A stretch of DNA of 64,000 nt from Oasisia sp. SBJ-2009 (taxonomy: Eukaryota > Annelida > Polychaeta > Sabellida > Siboglinidae), in the NCBI GenBank assembly GCA_964017155.1, contig OZ024855.1, positions 4,856,690 through 4,920,689 on the forward strand, read 5' to 3'. The translations under genes and the position numbers were made by a program. The notes under the pieces were generated by a model. It did no database searches, was not told where the DNA came from, and saw only the letters and a program-made list of their open reading frames with translations. Below, piece by piece: positions 60,001 through 63,925 of the stretch. The first letter of the stretch is position 1. Every line of letters begins with the position of its first letter.

Positions 60001-63000
60001 CAATGTGAGAGCTTCGTTTTCAAAAATGCAACTGGCACAATTAAATATTTCATGACAATTTTTTAGCAACAACATCAGTACAGGAGAAAACCACTGGGTC
60101 AACAGAAACGGTTACGTCGACGGAATCTACCGGAACGACTAAAACCGGCATTACGAAAGAAACTACCGCATCCATCGAAACAACGAGCGAAGGTACGAGA
60201 CATATATTGTTTTATACTATTCATATTCTCTACACAAAAGGAATTTCTATGCAAGTGTTCTGATATATGAATATATAATTAGCAAACACATTGAGAGGCA
60301 AAACAACAAATGTTACATCACTAGCGATTTTGAATTTAAACATTAATCTATATACACTCAAACAAACATCTACCCACGTATCATCTAATTGCACTAATTT
60401 GTTGTAGCAACCGCCACTTCCCCGGCTCAAACAACGGAGTCGACCGAAACGGTGTCGTCAACGGGATCCGCAGGTACAACAGAACCAAGTACCAGTGTAG
60501 AAACGACATCCGTGGAATCAACAAGTGAAGGTACTTTTATATTTAATATTTTCAATCATAGCTGCATATTGTTTACTAATTTTGATGTGTACTATTGCTT
60601 TATTCAATTATAATGACTCACAAAGGCGGTCGCGTTGCAACGATATGATTCCGCTTCATTAACTCTAGATCGAACACATTTTATAATGCCAATAATTGCT
60701 TTCGTTATATCTTCGTATTACAATGTATATTGAAATATCAAGTGATCAATGTGAGAGCTTCGTTTCCAAAAATGCAACTGGCACAATTAAATATTTCATG
60801 ACAATTTTTTAGCAACAACATCAGTACAGGAGAAAACCACTGGGTCAACAGAAACGGTTACGTCGACGGAATCTACCGGAACGACTGAAACCGGCATTAC
60901 GAAAGAAACTACCGCATCCATCGAAACAACGAGCGAAGGTACGAGACATATAGTGTTTTATACTATTCATATTCTCTACACAAAAGGAATTTCTATGCAA
61001 GTGTTCTGATATATGAATATATAATTAGCAAACACATTGACAGGCAAAAAAACAAATGTTATATCTCTATCGATTTTGAATTTAAACATTAATTTATATA
61101 CCCTCGAACAAATATCTACACACGTACCATCTAATTGCACAAATTTGTTGTAGCAACCGCCACTTCCCCGGCTCAAACAACGGAGTCGACCGAAACGGTG
61201 TCGTCAACGGGATCCGCAGGTACAACAGAACCAAGTACCAGTGTAGAAACGACATCCGTGGAATCAACAAGTGAAGGTACTTTAATATTTAATATTGTTA
61301 ATCATAATTGCATATTGTTTACTAATTTTGGTGTGTATTATTGCTGTGTTCAATTCAAATGACTCACAAATGCGCTCTCATTGCAACGATATGATTCTGT
61401 TTTATTAATTCTAGATCAAACTCATTTTATAATGCCAATAAATGATTTCGTAATATATTCGTATTACAATGTATCGTTGAAATATCAAGTGATCAATGTG
61501 AGAGCTTCGTTTAAAAAAATGCAACTGGCACAATTAAATATTTCATGACAATTTTGTAGCAACAACATCAGTACAGGAGAAAACCACTGGGTCAACAGAA
61601 ACGGTTACGTCGACGGAGTCTACCGGAAGGACTGAAACCGGCATTACGAAAGAAACTACCGGATCCATCGAAACAACGAGCGAAGGTACGAGACATATAT
61701 TGTTTTATACAATTCATATTCTCTACACAAAAGGAATTTCTATGCATGTGTTCTGATATATGAATATATAATTAGCAAACACTTTGAGAGGCAAAACAAC
61801 AAATGTTACATCACTAGCGATTTTGAATTTAAACATTAATCTATATACACTCAAACAAACATCTACCCACGTATCATCTAATTGCACTAATTTGTTGTAG
61901 CAACCGCCACTTCCCCGGCTCAAACAACGGAGTCGACCGAAACGGTGTCGTCAACGGGATCCGCAGGTACAACAGAACCAAGTACCAGTGTAGAAACGAC
62001 ATCCGTGGAATCAACAAGTGAAGGTACTTTTATATTTAATATTTTCAATCATGGCTGCATATTGTTTACTAATTTTGATGTGTACTATTGCTTTATTCAA
62101 TTCTAATGACTCACAAAGGCGGTCGCGTTGCAACGATATCATTCCGTTTCATTAACTCTAGATCGAACACATTTTATAATGCCTATAATTGCTTTCGTTA
62201 TATCTTCGTATTACAATGTATATTGAAATATCAAGTGATCAATGTGAGAGCTTCGTTTTCAAAAATGCAACTGGCACAATTAAATATTTCATGACAATTT
62301 TTTAGCAACAACATCAGTACAGGAGAAAACCACTGGGTCAACAGAAACGGTTACGTCGACGGAATCTACCGGAACGACTGAAACCGGCATTACGAAAGAA
62401 ACTACCGCATCCATCGAAACAACGAGCGAAGGTACGAGACATATATTGTTTTATACTATTCATATTCTCTACACAAAAGGAATTTCTATGCAAGTGTTCT
62501 GATATATGAATATATAATTAGCAAACACATTGAGAGGCAAAAAAACAAATGTTATATCTCTATCGATTTTGAATTTAAACATTAATTTATATACCCCCGA
62601 ACAAATATCTACACACGTACCATCTAATTGCACAAATTTGTTGTAGCAACCGCCACTTCCCCGGCTCAAACAACGGAGTCGACCGAAACGGTGTCGTCAA
62701 CGGGATCCGCAGGTACAACAGAACCAAGTACCAGTGTAGAAACGACATCCGTGGAATCAACAAGTGAAGGTACTTTTATATTTAATATTTTCAATCATAG
62801 CTGCATATTGTTTACTAATTTAGATGTGTACTATTGCTTTATTCAATTCTAATGACTCACAAAGGCGGTCGCGTTGCAACGATATGATTCCGTTTCATTA
62901 ACTCTAGATCGAACACATTTTATAATGCCTATAATTGCTTTCGTTATATCTTCGTATTACAATGTATATTGAAATATCAAGTGATCAATGTGAGAGCTTC

Positions 63001-63925
63001 GTTTCCAAAAATGCAACTGGCACAATTAAATATTTCATGACAATTTTTTAGCAACAACATCAGTACAGGAGAAAACCACTGGGTCAACAGAAACGGTTAC
63101 GTCGACGGAATCTACCGGAACGACTGAAACCGGCATTACGAAAGAAACTACCGCATCCATCGAAACAACGAGCGAAGGTACGAGACATATATTGTGTTAT
63201 ACTATTCATATTCTCTACACAAAAGGAATTTCTATGCAAGTGTTCTGATATATGAATATATAATTAGCAAACACATTGAGAGGCAAAAAAACAAATGTTA
63301 TATCTCTATCGATTTTGAATTTAAACATTAATTTATATACCCTCGAACAAATATCTACACACGTACCATCTAATTGCACACATTTGTTGTAGCAACCGCC
63401 ACTTCCCCGGCTCAAACAACGGAGTCGACCGAAACGGTGTCGTCAACGGGATCCGCAGGTACAACAGAACCAAGTACCAGTGTAGAAACGACATCCGTGG
63501 AATCAACAAGTGAAGGTACTTTAATATTTAATATTGTTAATCATAATTGCATATTGTTTACTAATTTTGGTGTGTATTATTGCTTTGTTCAATTAAAATG
63601 ACTCACAAATGCGCTCTCATTGCAACGATATGATTCTGTTTTATTAATTCTAGATCAAACTCATTTTATAATGCCAATAAATGATTTCGTAATATATTCG
63701 TATTACAATGTATCGTTGAAATATCAAGTGATCAATGTGAGAGCTTCGTTTAAAAAAAATGCAACTGGCACAATTAAATATTTCATGACAATTTTGTAGC
63801 AACAACATCAGTACAGGAGAAAACCACTGGGTCAACAGAAACGGTTACGTTGACGGAGTCTACCGGAAGGACTGAAACCGGCATTACGAAAGAAACTACC
63901 GGATCCATCGAAACAACAAGCGAAG
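1..63925 (+). CDS. Giant mucin-like gene, internal part, about 170 exons, open at both ends
   Basis: The whole window reads as the interior of one multi-exon gene. I place 51 exons in region A and 119 in region B (one damaged), about 7,000 codons in all. Each exon is bounded by AG before and GT after, is a multiple of three long, and is phase 1 at both ends. The split codon is almost always G|CN, giving Ala. Thr plus Ser make up about 55% of each module (23 of 42 residues in exons E1 and a, 23 of 41 in b). Consensus modules contain no Cys, Asp, Phe, His, Asn, Trp or Tyr. Such PTS repeats are the usual O-glycosylation scaffold of secreted or membrane mucins; that role here is inferred from composition. 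No start codon, signal peptide, membrane segment, Cys-rich domain or stop lies inside the window. A surface glue, peritrophic-matrix or silk-like Ser/Thr-rich protein is a possible alternative. Confidence 0.82.
37..418 (+). other. Intron E5 to E1 (type copy), 382 bases
   Basis: AT-rich intron from donor GTAAAG to acceptor TGTATACAG. It holds an 83-codon open stretch (91-342, start TTG) that recurs in all units but has no splice or start context, and I do not call it coding. Units A4 and A6 share a GTT to TTT change in this intron, which links them as copies. The copy at 37 differs from the others by an A-run (GAAAAAAATTTCC against GAAAACATTTTCC). Confidence 0.8.
350..897 (+). repeat. 275-base internal duplication that produced E1 and E2 (type copy)
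   Basis: E1 (419-544) and E2 (694-819) are identical in sequence. Their flanks match too: AAAC[AT]TTACTTCTTCA[AC]ATAT upstream and GTAAGTGACTTCCATTTCCA downstream, offset by 275-276 bases. The block therefore duplicated as exon plus flanking intron. The acceptor tracts have since diverged: GTTTCTGTATACAG for E1 and GTTGCTGTTGCAG for E2. In units A2, A8 and A10 the flank after E2 is E1-like (CCACCTGGTAGAG), which indicates conversion between the two copies. Confidence 0.88.
419..1961 (+). CDS. Region A unit A1, exons E1-E5 (alpha subtype)
   Basis: Exons: E1 419-544, E2 694-819, E3 1151-1276, E4 1446-1568, E5 1842-1961. E1 and E2 encode the same 42 residues, ending in TAETTSE. E3 (42 residues) runs ATTISAEKTTGPTE and ends SVESTSE. 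E4 (41 residues) carries a PPPP cluster at residues 20-23 and is the only module not ending in Ser-Glu. E5 (40 residues) ends SPSETTSE. The E4-E5 split codon is A|TG (Met); all others are Ala. E4 could also start at 1455 and E5 at 1863, both in phase. The E4 donor is GTCAGA and the E3 acceptor TATAG. Confidence 0.85.
545..693 (+). other. Intron E1 to E2 (type copy), 149 bases
   Basis: Donor GTAAGT (full consensus) and acceptor TTGCTGTTGCAG, one of the better polypyrimidine tracts in region A. This intron is missing together with E2 in units A7 and A9. Confidence 0.82.
820..1150 (+). other. Intron E2 to E3 (type copy), 331 bases
   Basis: Donor GTAAGT; acceptor AAATATTTTATAG (alpha) or TTTTCTAG (beta). 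Beta copies hold a perfect short inverted repeat CGGCC-AAA-GGCCG (for example 4887-4899), which is broken in alpha copies (GTGGCCAAAGGACG). The region A to B breakpoint later falls inside this intron type. I see no other feature in it. Confidence 0.78.
1277..1445 (+). other. Intron E3 to E4 (type copy), 169 bases
   Basis: Donor GTAACA, acceptor CCTTGTTAAACAG. A second in-phase acceptor, GACTGTAG at 1447-1454, lies nine bases into E4 as called. Using it would start E4 with CAAGTACAACA, closer to the start of exons E3 and a. Confidence 0.75.
1569..1841 (+). other. Intron E4 to E5 (type copy), with in-frame extension to a stop at 1721
   Basis: The donor is GTCAGA here and GTAAGA in beta units. 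If the intron is retained, the frame continues about 50 codons, including one Cys, to TAA at 1721-1723. An AATAAA hexamer lies at 1829-1834, just before the E5 acceptor AATCGACAG. The acceptor has a poor polypyrimidine tract, and a second in-phase CAG follows 21 bases later. In A7, A9 and A10 an A-run of 9, 9 and 10 bases replaces the shorter run seen here. Confidence 0.7.
2344..3886 (+). CDS. Region A unit A2 (alpha subtype)
   Basis: Exons: E1 2344-2469, E2 2619-2744, E3 3076-3201, E4 3371-3493, E5 3767-3886. All five encode the same residues as unit A1. The flank after E2 carries the E1-type sequence CCACCTGGTAGAG, a conversion mark shared with A8 and A10. The E4 donor is GTCAGA. Confidence 0.86.
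4269..5811 (+). CDS. Region A unit A3 (beta subtype)
   Basis: Exons: E1 4269-4394, E2 4544-4669, E3 5001-5126, E4 5296-5418, E5 5692-5811. Differences from A1: a silent TCG to TCT in E1, Thr12 to Lys in E2 (GGAAAGACT), and Val33 to Ile in E4. The E4 donor is the better GTAAGA and the E3 acceptor is TCTAG. All of these are shared with A5. Confidence 0.86.
6194..7736 (+). CDS. Region A unit A4 (alpha subtype)
   Basis: Exons: E1 6194-6319, E2 6469-6594, E3 6926-7051, E4 7221-7343, E5 7617-7736. E4 has Ser18 to Thr (ACAACTACT), unique to this unit. The E4 donor is GTCAGA. Confidence 0.86.
8119..9661 (+). CDS. Region A unit A5 (beta subtype)
   Basis: Exons: E1 8119-8244, E2 8394-8519, E3 8851-8976, E4 9146-9268, E5 9542-9661. 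The exon variants are those of A3: Lys12 in E2 and Ile33 in E4. The E4 donor is GTAAGA. Confidence 0.86.
10044..11586 (+). CDS. Region A unit A6 (alpha subtype)
   Basis: Exons: E1 10044-10169, E2 10319-10444, E3 10776-10901, E4 11071-11193, E5 11467-11586. E4 has Thr32 to Ile (AGTATAGTC), shared with A8. The E4 donor is GTCAGA. Confidence 0.86.
11969..13241 (+). CDS. Region A unit A7, four exons, E2 absent (beta subtype)
   Basis: Exons: E1 11969-12094, E3 12426-12551, E4 12721-12843, E5 13122-13241. The 275-base E2 block is missing, so the E1 donor leads straight into the intron that normally follows E2. Because E2 is phase 1-1 the frame is kept. E5 has Glu12 to Lys. The E1 acceptor reads TGAATACAG rather than TGTATACAG. 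Intron E4-E5 has an A-run of nine. Confidence 0.85.
13624..15166 (+). CDS. Region A unit A8 (alpha subtype)
   Basis: Exons: E1 13624-13749, E2 13899-14024, E3 14356-14481, E4 14651-14773, E5 15047-15166. E2 has a silent ACG to ACA, shared with A10 and A11. E4 has Thr32 to Ile as in A6. The E4 donor is GTCAGA. Confidence 0.86.
15549..16821 (+). CDS. Region A unit A9, four exons, E2 absent (beta subtype)
   Basis: Exons: E1 15549-15674, E3 16006-16131, E4 16301-16423, E5 16702-16821. This is a near copy of A7, with the same E2 loss and Lys12 in E5. A small intronic difference (GAATTACTT against GAATCACTT) separates the two. Confidence 0.85.
17204..18752 (+). CDS. Region A unit A10 (mosaic, beta-like 3' half)
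   Basis: Exons: E1 17204-17329, E2 17479-17604, E3 17936-18061, E4 18231-18353, E5 18633-18752. E1 and E2 match A8. From the E2-E3 intron onward the unit matches A7 and A9: TCTAG acceptor, GTAAGA donor, Lys12 in E5. The A-run of ten in intron E4-E5 makes this unit the longest at 1931 bases. Confidence 0.86.
19135..19535 (+). CDS. Region A last unit A11, E1 and E2 only
   Basis: Exons: E1 19135-19260 and E2 19410-19535, coding as in A10. The intron that follows E2 is region A sequence only to about 19747; E3-E5 are absent and region B follows. Confidence 0.86.
19536..19805 (+). other. Chimeric intron joining region A to region B
   Basis: From donor GTAAGT the intron matches the region A E2-E3 intron up to GTACGAAAATTT (ending at 19747). 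After three extra T it matches the region B b-a intron from CTTCGTTTTCAAAAATGC (19751) to acceptor TTTTTTAG. Donor and acceptor both survive, so E2 splices to exon a in phase (G|CA, Ala). Confidence 0.9.
19806..20269 (+). CDS. Region B unit B1 (class P), type copy
   Basis: Exon a 19806-19931 (42 residues) and exon b 20147-20269 (41 residues). Exon a starts ATTSVQEKTTGSTE, resembling the start of E3. In this unit it has Arg24, Pro27 and Gly35 where the array consensus has Thr, Thr and Ala. Exon b starts ATATSPAQTTESTE and ends TSVESTSE. The split codons on both sides are G|CA (Ala). Confidence 0.87.
19932..20146 (+). other. Intron a to b (type copy), 215 bases
   Basis: Donor GTACGAGAC, acceptor AATTTGTTGTAG, CTAAT branch candidate at 20124-20128. 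It includes an AT-rich near-palindrome (ATATATGAATATATAATT) that is constant in all units. An antisense 66-codon open stretch recurs here but looks fortuitous. Length is 216 in units B40, B50 and B53. Confidence 0.85.
20270..20552 (+). other. Intron b to a (type copy), 283 bases
   Basis: Donor GTACTTTAA (or GTACTTTTA), acceptor CATGACAATTTTTTAG (or TTTTGTAG). Two families of 5' half are visible: TAATATTTAAT...TTGTTAATCAT, and TTATATTT...TTTTCAATCATAGCTGC. No RNA gene or mobile element is seen in it. Confidence 0.85.
20553..21016 (+). CDS. Region B unit B2 (class Q)
   Basis: Exon a 20553-20678 is consensus. Exon b 20894-21016 has Val36 to Leu (CTG). It is followed by the CAATCATAGCTGC intron family. 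Confidence 0.86.
21299..21762 (+). CDS. Region B unit B3 (class R)
   Basis: Exon a 21299-21424 has Thr24 to Met and silent TCA and AAG changes. Exon b 21640-21762 has Ala7 to Ser and Thr29 to Ala. AAATCTTTCATG before exon a is shared only with B13. Confidence 0.86.
22046..22509 (+). CDS. Region B unit B4 (class Q)
   Basis: Exon a 22046-22171 is consensus. Exon b 22387-22509 has Leu36. ACGTATAATC in the a-b intron is shared only with B19. Confidence 0.86.
22792..23255 (+). CDS. Region B unit B5 (class P)
   Basis: Exon a 22792-22917 has a silent ACC at Thr19, Thr27 to Pro and Gly35, the same set as B20. Exon b 23133-23255 is consensus. Confidence 0.86.
23539..24002 (+). CDS. Region B unit B6 (class R')
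   Basis: Exon a 23539-23664 is consensus with GAG at Glu20. Exon b 23880-24002 has Ser7. The intron after b carries ATGACACAC, shared with B16, B18 and B21. Confidence 0.86.
24286..24749 (+). CDS. Region B unit B7 (class S)
   Basis: Exon a 24286-24411 has a silent ACA at Thr10, shared with B17, B19 and B22. Exon b 24627-24749 is consensus. Confidence 0.86.
25033..25496 (+). CDS. Region B unit B8 (class R)
   Basis: Exon a 25033-25158 has Thr10 to Ser (unique) and Thr24 to Met. Exon b 25374-25496 combines Ser7 with Leu36, the only unit to do so, which suggests a conversion breakpoint inside exon b. Confidence 0.86.
25779..26242 (+). CDS. Region B unit B9 (class Q)
   Basis: Exon a 25779-25904 is consensus. 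Exon b 26120-26242 has Leu36. The following intron (TATTTTATATTTTC, AATGGCTATAATTG) is shared with B8, B24 and B28. Confidence 0.86.
26525..26988 (+). CDS. Region B unit B10 (class S)
   Basis: Exon a 26525-26650 and exon b 26866-26988 are both consensus. The intron after b is of the TTTACACATTTTGG family. Confidence 0.86.
27272..27735 (+). CDS. Region B unit B11 (class Q)
   Basis: Exon a 27272-27397 is consensus. Exon b 27613-27735 keeps Val36, unlike most class Q units in the first half of the array. Confidence 0.86.
28019..28482 (+). CDS. Region B unit B12 (class Q), contains the only cysteine
   Basis: Exon a 28019-28144 is consensus. Exon b 28360-28482 has Ser28 to Cys (CCA TGT ACC at 28437-28445) and Leu36. 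I found no other Cys codon in any exon of the window. Confidence 0.86.
28765..29228 (+). CDS. Region B unit B13 (class R)
   Basis: Exon a 28765-28890 has Met24 and a silent ACT at Thr39. Exon b 29106-29228 has Ser7. The AAATCTTTCATG mark links it to B3. Confidence 0.86.
29512..29975 (+). CDS. Region B unit B14 (class Q)
   Basis: Exon a 29512-29637 is consensus. Exon b 29853-29975 has Leu36. TCTACTGACTC after b is shared with B4 and B19. Confidence 0.86.
30258..30721 (+). CDS. Region B unit B15 (class P)
   Basis: Exon a 30258-30383 has Arg24, Pro27 and Gly35, the same set as B1. Exon b 30599-30721 is consensus. Confidence 0.86.
31005..31468 (+). CDS. Region B unit B16 (class R)
   Basis: Exon a 31005-31130 is consensus with GAG at Glu20. 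Exon b 31346-31468 has Ser7 and Thr33 to Lys (GAAAAGACA), unique to this unit. Confidence 0.86.
31752..32215 (+). CDS. Region B unit B17 (class S)
   Basis: Exon a 31752-31877 has ACA at Thr10. Exon b 32093-32215 has Thr29 to Ser, shared only with B22. Confidence 0.86.
32499..32962 (+). CDS. Region B unit B18 (class R')
   Basis: Exon a 32499-32624 has Gly28 to Asp, shared only with B21. Exon b 32840-32962 has Ser7. Confidence 0.86.
33246..33709 (+). CDS. Region B unit B19 (class Q)
   Basis: Exon a 33246-33371 has ACA at Thr10. Exon b 33587-33709 has Leu36. A one-base insertion (ATATTTTGATATTTT) lies just after the b donor. Confidence 0.86.
33993..34456 (+). CDS. Region B unit B20 (class P)
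   Basis: Exon a 33993-34118 has ACC at Thr19, Pro27 and Gly35, as in B5. Exon b 34334-34456 is consensus. Confidence 0.86.
34740..35203 (+). CDS. Region B unit B21 (class R')
   Basis: Exon a 34740-34865 has Asp28 as in B18. Exon b 35081-35203 has Ser7. Confidence 0.86.
35487..35950 (+). CDS. Region B unit B22 (class S)
   Basis: Exon a 35487-35612 has ACA at Thr10. Exon b 35828-35950 has Ser29 as in B17. Confidence 0.86.
36234..36697 (+). CDS. Region B unit B23 (class R)
   Basis: Exon a 36234-36359 has Met24. Exon b 36575-36697 has Ser7 with Val36. Confidence 0.86.
36981..37444 (+). CDS. Region B unit B24 (class Q)
   Basis: Exon a 36981-37106 is consensus. Exon b 37322-37444 has Leu36. Confidence 0.86.
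37727..38190 (+). CDS. Region B unit B25 (class S)
   Basis: Exon a 37727-37852 and exon b 38068-38190 are both consensus. The unit matches B10 closely. Confidence 0.86.
38474..38937 (+). CDS. Region B unit B26 (class Q)
   Basis: Exon a 38474-38599 has Thr19 to Pro (TCGCCGGAG) and Gly35. Exon b 38815-38937 has a silent ACA at Thr10 and Leu36. All four marks recur in B32. Confidence 0.86.
39220..39683 (+). CDS. Region B unit B27 (class P)
   Basis: Exon a 39220-39345 is consensus. Exon b 39561-39683 has Ser17 to Leu (GTGTTGTCA), also seen in B33, B45, B50 and B53. Confidence 0.86.
39967..40430 (+). CDS. Region B unit B28 (class Q)
   Basis: Exon a 39967-40092 has Gly35 and Thr40 to Arg (ACAAGGAGC), shared with B34. 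Exon b 40308-40430 has Leu36. Confidence 0.86.
40713..41176 (+). CDS. Region B unit B29 (class S)
   Basis: Exon a 40713-40838 and exon b 41054-41176 are consensus. The a-b intron starts Q-like (CACTTTGAG) and becomes S-like, a local mosaic. Confidence 0.86.
41460..41923 (+). CDS. Region B unit B30 (class Q)
   Basis: Exon a 41460-41585 is consensus. Exon b 41801-41923 has Ser35 to Pro (ACACCGGTG) and a silent ACG, both unique. The intron after b also has several private changes (ATAACTGC, TACCATTGCTG, ACTCCCAAAGG), so this is one of the more diverged units. Confidence 0.86.
42207..42670 (+). CDS. Region B unit B31 (class P)
   Basis: Exon a 42207-42332 is consensus with a unique acceptor tract TTTCTTAG. 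Exon b 42548-42670 is consensus, preceded by AAAGTTGTTGTAG. Confidence 0.86.
42955..43418 (+). CDS. Region B unit B32 (class Q)
   Basis: Exon a 42955-43080 has Pro19 and Gly35. Exon b 43296-43418 has silent ACA at Thr10 and Leu36. The b donor is GTAATTTT, the only change from GTACTTT in the array. The intron before exon a has an unusual A-run (TTTAAAAAAAAGGC). Confidence 0.86.
43701..44164 (+). CDS. Region B unit B33 (class P)
   Basis: Exon a 43701-43826 is consensus. Exon b 44042-44164 has Leu17. Confidence 0.86.
44448..44911 (+). CDS. Region B unit B34 (class Q)
   Basis: Exon a 44448-44573 has Gly35 and Arg40. Exon b 44789-44911 has Val36, unlike its sister B28. Confidence 0.86.
45194..45657 (+). 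CDS. Region B unit B35 (class P)
   Basis: Exon a 45194-45319 is consensus. Exon b 45535-45657 has Glu26 to Gly (ACAGGACCA), unique. Confidence 0.86.
45881..46001 (+). pseudogene. Unit B36 exon a, truncated: acceptor deleted
   Basis: A 65-base deletion joins ATCAATGT (ending 45880) to ACATCAGTACAGG. It removes the intron 3' end, the TAG acceptor and the first five bases of the exon. The remaining 121 bases stay open and end at a normal donor GTACGAG. They carry Thr17 to Ala, Ile29 to Phe and Gly35. ACATCAG at 45881-45887 could serve as an in-phase acceptor (exon from 45888, 114 bases), but no pyrimidine tract precedes it. Otherwise the exon is skipped and b of B35 joins b of B36 in frame. Confidence 0.85.
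46217..46339 (+). CDS. Region B unit B36 exon b (class Q)
   Basis: Exon b is intact, with Leu36. It is the last Leu36 copy in the window; all later b exons have Val36. Confidence 0.86.
46622..47085 (+). CDS. Region B unit B37 (class S)
   Basis: Exon a 46622-46747 and exon b 46963-47085 are consensus. Confidence 0.86.
47369..47832 (+). CDS. Region B unit B38 (class R)
   Basis: Exon a 47369-47494 has Met24. Exon b 47710-47832 has Ser7. Later changes include CTCTTATTGC and CAATACATTA in the next intron. Confidence 0.86.
48116..48579 (+). CDS. Region B unit B39 (class S)
   Basis: Exon a 48116-48241 is consensus. Exon b 48457-48579 has Pro6 to Thr (TCCACGGCT) and Thr15 to Ala (GAAGCGGTG), both unique. 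The acceptor tract is AAATGTGTTGTAG. Confidence 0.86.
48863..49327 (+). CDS. Region B unit B40 (class P-like, +1 base in intron)
   Basis: Exon a 48863-48988 has Thr17 to Ala. Exon b 49205-49327 is consensus. An extra T (AATTTTATATACC) lengthens the a-b intron to 216 bases. Confidence 0.86.
49611..50074 (+). CDS. Region B unit B41 (class T)
   Basis: Exon a 49611-49736 begins CTACACCATCAG, giving Thr3 to Pro, a variant shared with B49, B50, B52 and B53. Exon b 49952-50074 ends AGTCAAG, replacing the otherwise constant last Glu with Gln beside the donor. Confidence 0.86.
50358..50821 (+). CDS. Region B unit B42 (class R)
   Basis: Exon a 50358-50483 has Glu38 to Lys (ATCAAAACA), unique. Exon b 50699-50821 has Ser7. 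Confidence 0.86.
51105..51568 (+). CDS. Region B unit B43 (class T)
   Basis: Exon a 51105-51230 is consensus. Exon b 51446-51568 has Glu26 to Lys (ACAAAACCA), unique. The following intron (CAATCATGGCTGC, TTTATGATGCC) is repeated one unit later after B44, marking a single-unit tandem duplication. Confidence 0.86.
51851..52314 (+). CDS. Region B unit B44 (class R intron, Ala7 b exon)
   Basis: Exon a 51851-51976 is consensus with GAG. Exon b 52192-52314 is consensus, although the intron before it is class R. The R-type Ser7 is therefore missing, which suggests conversion at the exon b boundary. Confidence 0.86.
52597..53060 (+). CDS. Region B unit B45 (class P)
   Basis: Exon a 52597-52722 has Glu14 to Val (ACAGTAACG), unique. 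Exon b 52938-53060 has Leu17. The intron mark TATACCCCCG is shared with B50, B53 and B58. Confidence 0.86.
53344..53807 (+). CDS. Region B unit B46 (class Q)
   Basis: Exon a 53344-53469 has GAG and Gly35. Exon b 53685-53807 has Ser5 to Phe (ACTTTCCCG), the only Phe in an intact exon, and a silent GTC at Val31. Confidence 0.86.
54090..54553 (+). CDS. Region B unit B47 (class R)
   Basis: Exon a 54090-54215 has Val5 to Ala (TCAGCACAG), unique. Exon b 54431-54553 has Ser7 and is the last Ser7 copy in the window. Confidence 0.86.
54837..55300 (+). CDS. Region B unit B48 (class T)
   Basis: Exon a 54837-54962 has Thr10 to Asn (ACCAATGGG), unique. Exon b 55178-55300 is consensus. GCATTTTGTTTAC in the next intron is shared with B49, B51 and B52. 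Confidence 0.86.
55584..56047 (+). CDS. Region B unit B49 (class T)
   Basis: Exon a 55584-55709 has Pro3 and Thr33 to Ile (GAAATTACC). Exon b 55925-56047 is consensus. Confidence 0.86.
56331..56795 (+). CDS. Region B unit B50 (class P-like, +1 A)
   Basis: Exon a 56331-56456 has Pro3. Exon b 56673-56795 has Leu17. The a-b intron is 216 bases because of one extra A. Confidence 0.86.
57079..57542 (+). CDS. Region B unit B51 (class T)
   Basis: Exon a 57079-57204 has Thr9 to Pro (AAACCCACT). Exon b 57420-57542 is consensus. Confidence 0.86.
57826..58289 (+). CDS. Region B unit B52 (class T)
   Basis: Exon a 57826-57951 has Pro3 and Ile33 as in B49. Exon b 58167-58289 is consensus. Confidence 0.86.
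58573..59037 (+). CDS. Region B unit B53 (class P-like, +1 A)
   Basis: Exon a 58573-58698 has Pro3. Exon b 58915-59037 has Leu17. It carries the same extra A as B50. Confidence 0.86.
59321..59784 (+). CDS. Region B unit B54 (class R intron, Ala7 b exon)
   Basis: Exon a 59321-59446 has Pro9, GAG and Gly35. Exon b 59662-59784 is consensus. Confidence 0.86.
60067..60530 (+). CDS. Region B unit B55 (class Q)
   Basis: Exon a 60067-60192 has Glu26 to Lys (ACTAAAACC), unique. Exon b 60408-60530 has Val36. Confidence 0.86.
60813..61276 (+). CDS. Region B unit B56 (class P)
   Basis: Exon a 60813-60938 and exon b 61154-61276 are consensus. The intron has a private ATATAGTGTTT. Confidence 0.86.
61560..62023 (+). 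CDS. Region B unit B57 (class Q)
   Basis: Exon a 61560-61685 has Arg24 and Gly35 but keeps Thr27, as in B60. Exon b 61901-62023 has Val36. Confidence 0.86.
62306..62769 (+). CDS. Region B unit B58 (class P)
   Basis: Exon a 62306-62431 and exon b 62647-62769 are consensus. The a-b intron has TATACCCCCG. Confidence 0.86.
63052..63515 (+). CDS. Region B unit B59 (class P)
   Basis: Exon a 63052-63177 and exon b 63393-63515 are consensus. The acceptor tract reads CACATTTGTTGTAG. Confidence 0.86.
63800..63925 (+). CDS. Region B unit B60, exon a only (window ends)
   Basis: This exon has Ser18 to Leu (ACGTTGACG, unique), Arg24 and Gly35, and ends at donor GTACGAG. The intron runs to the window edge, so the array continues beyond 64000. 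Confidence 0.86.
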
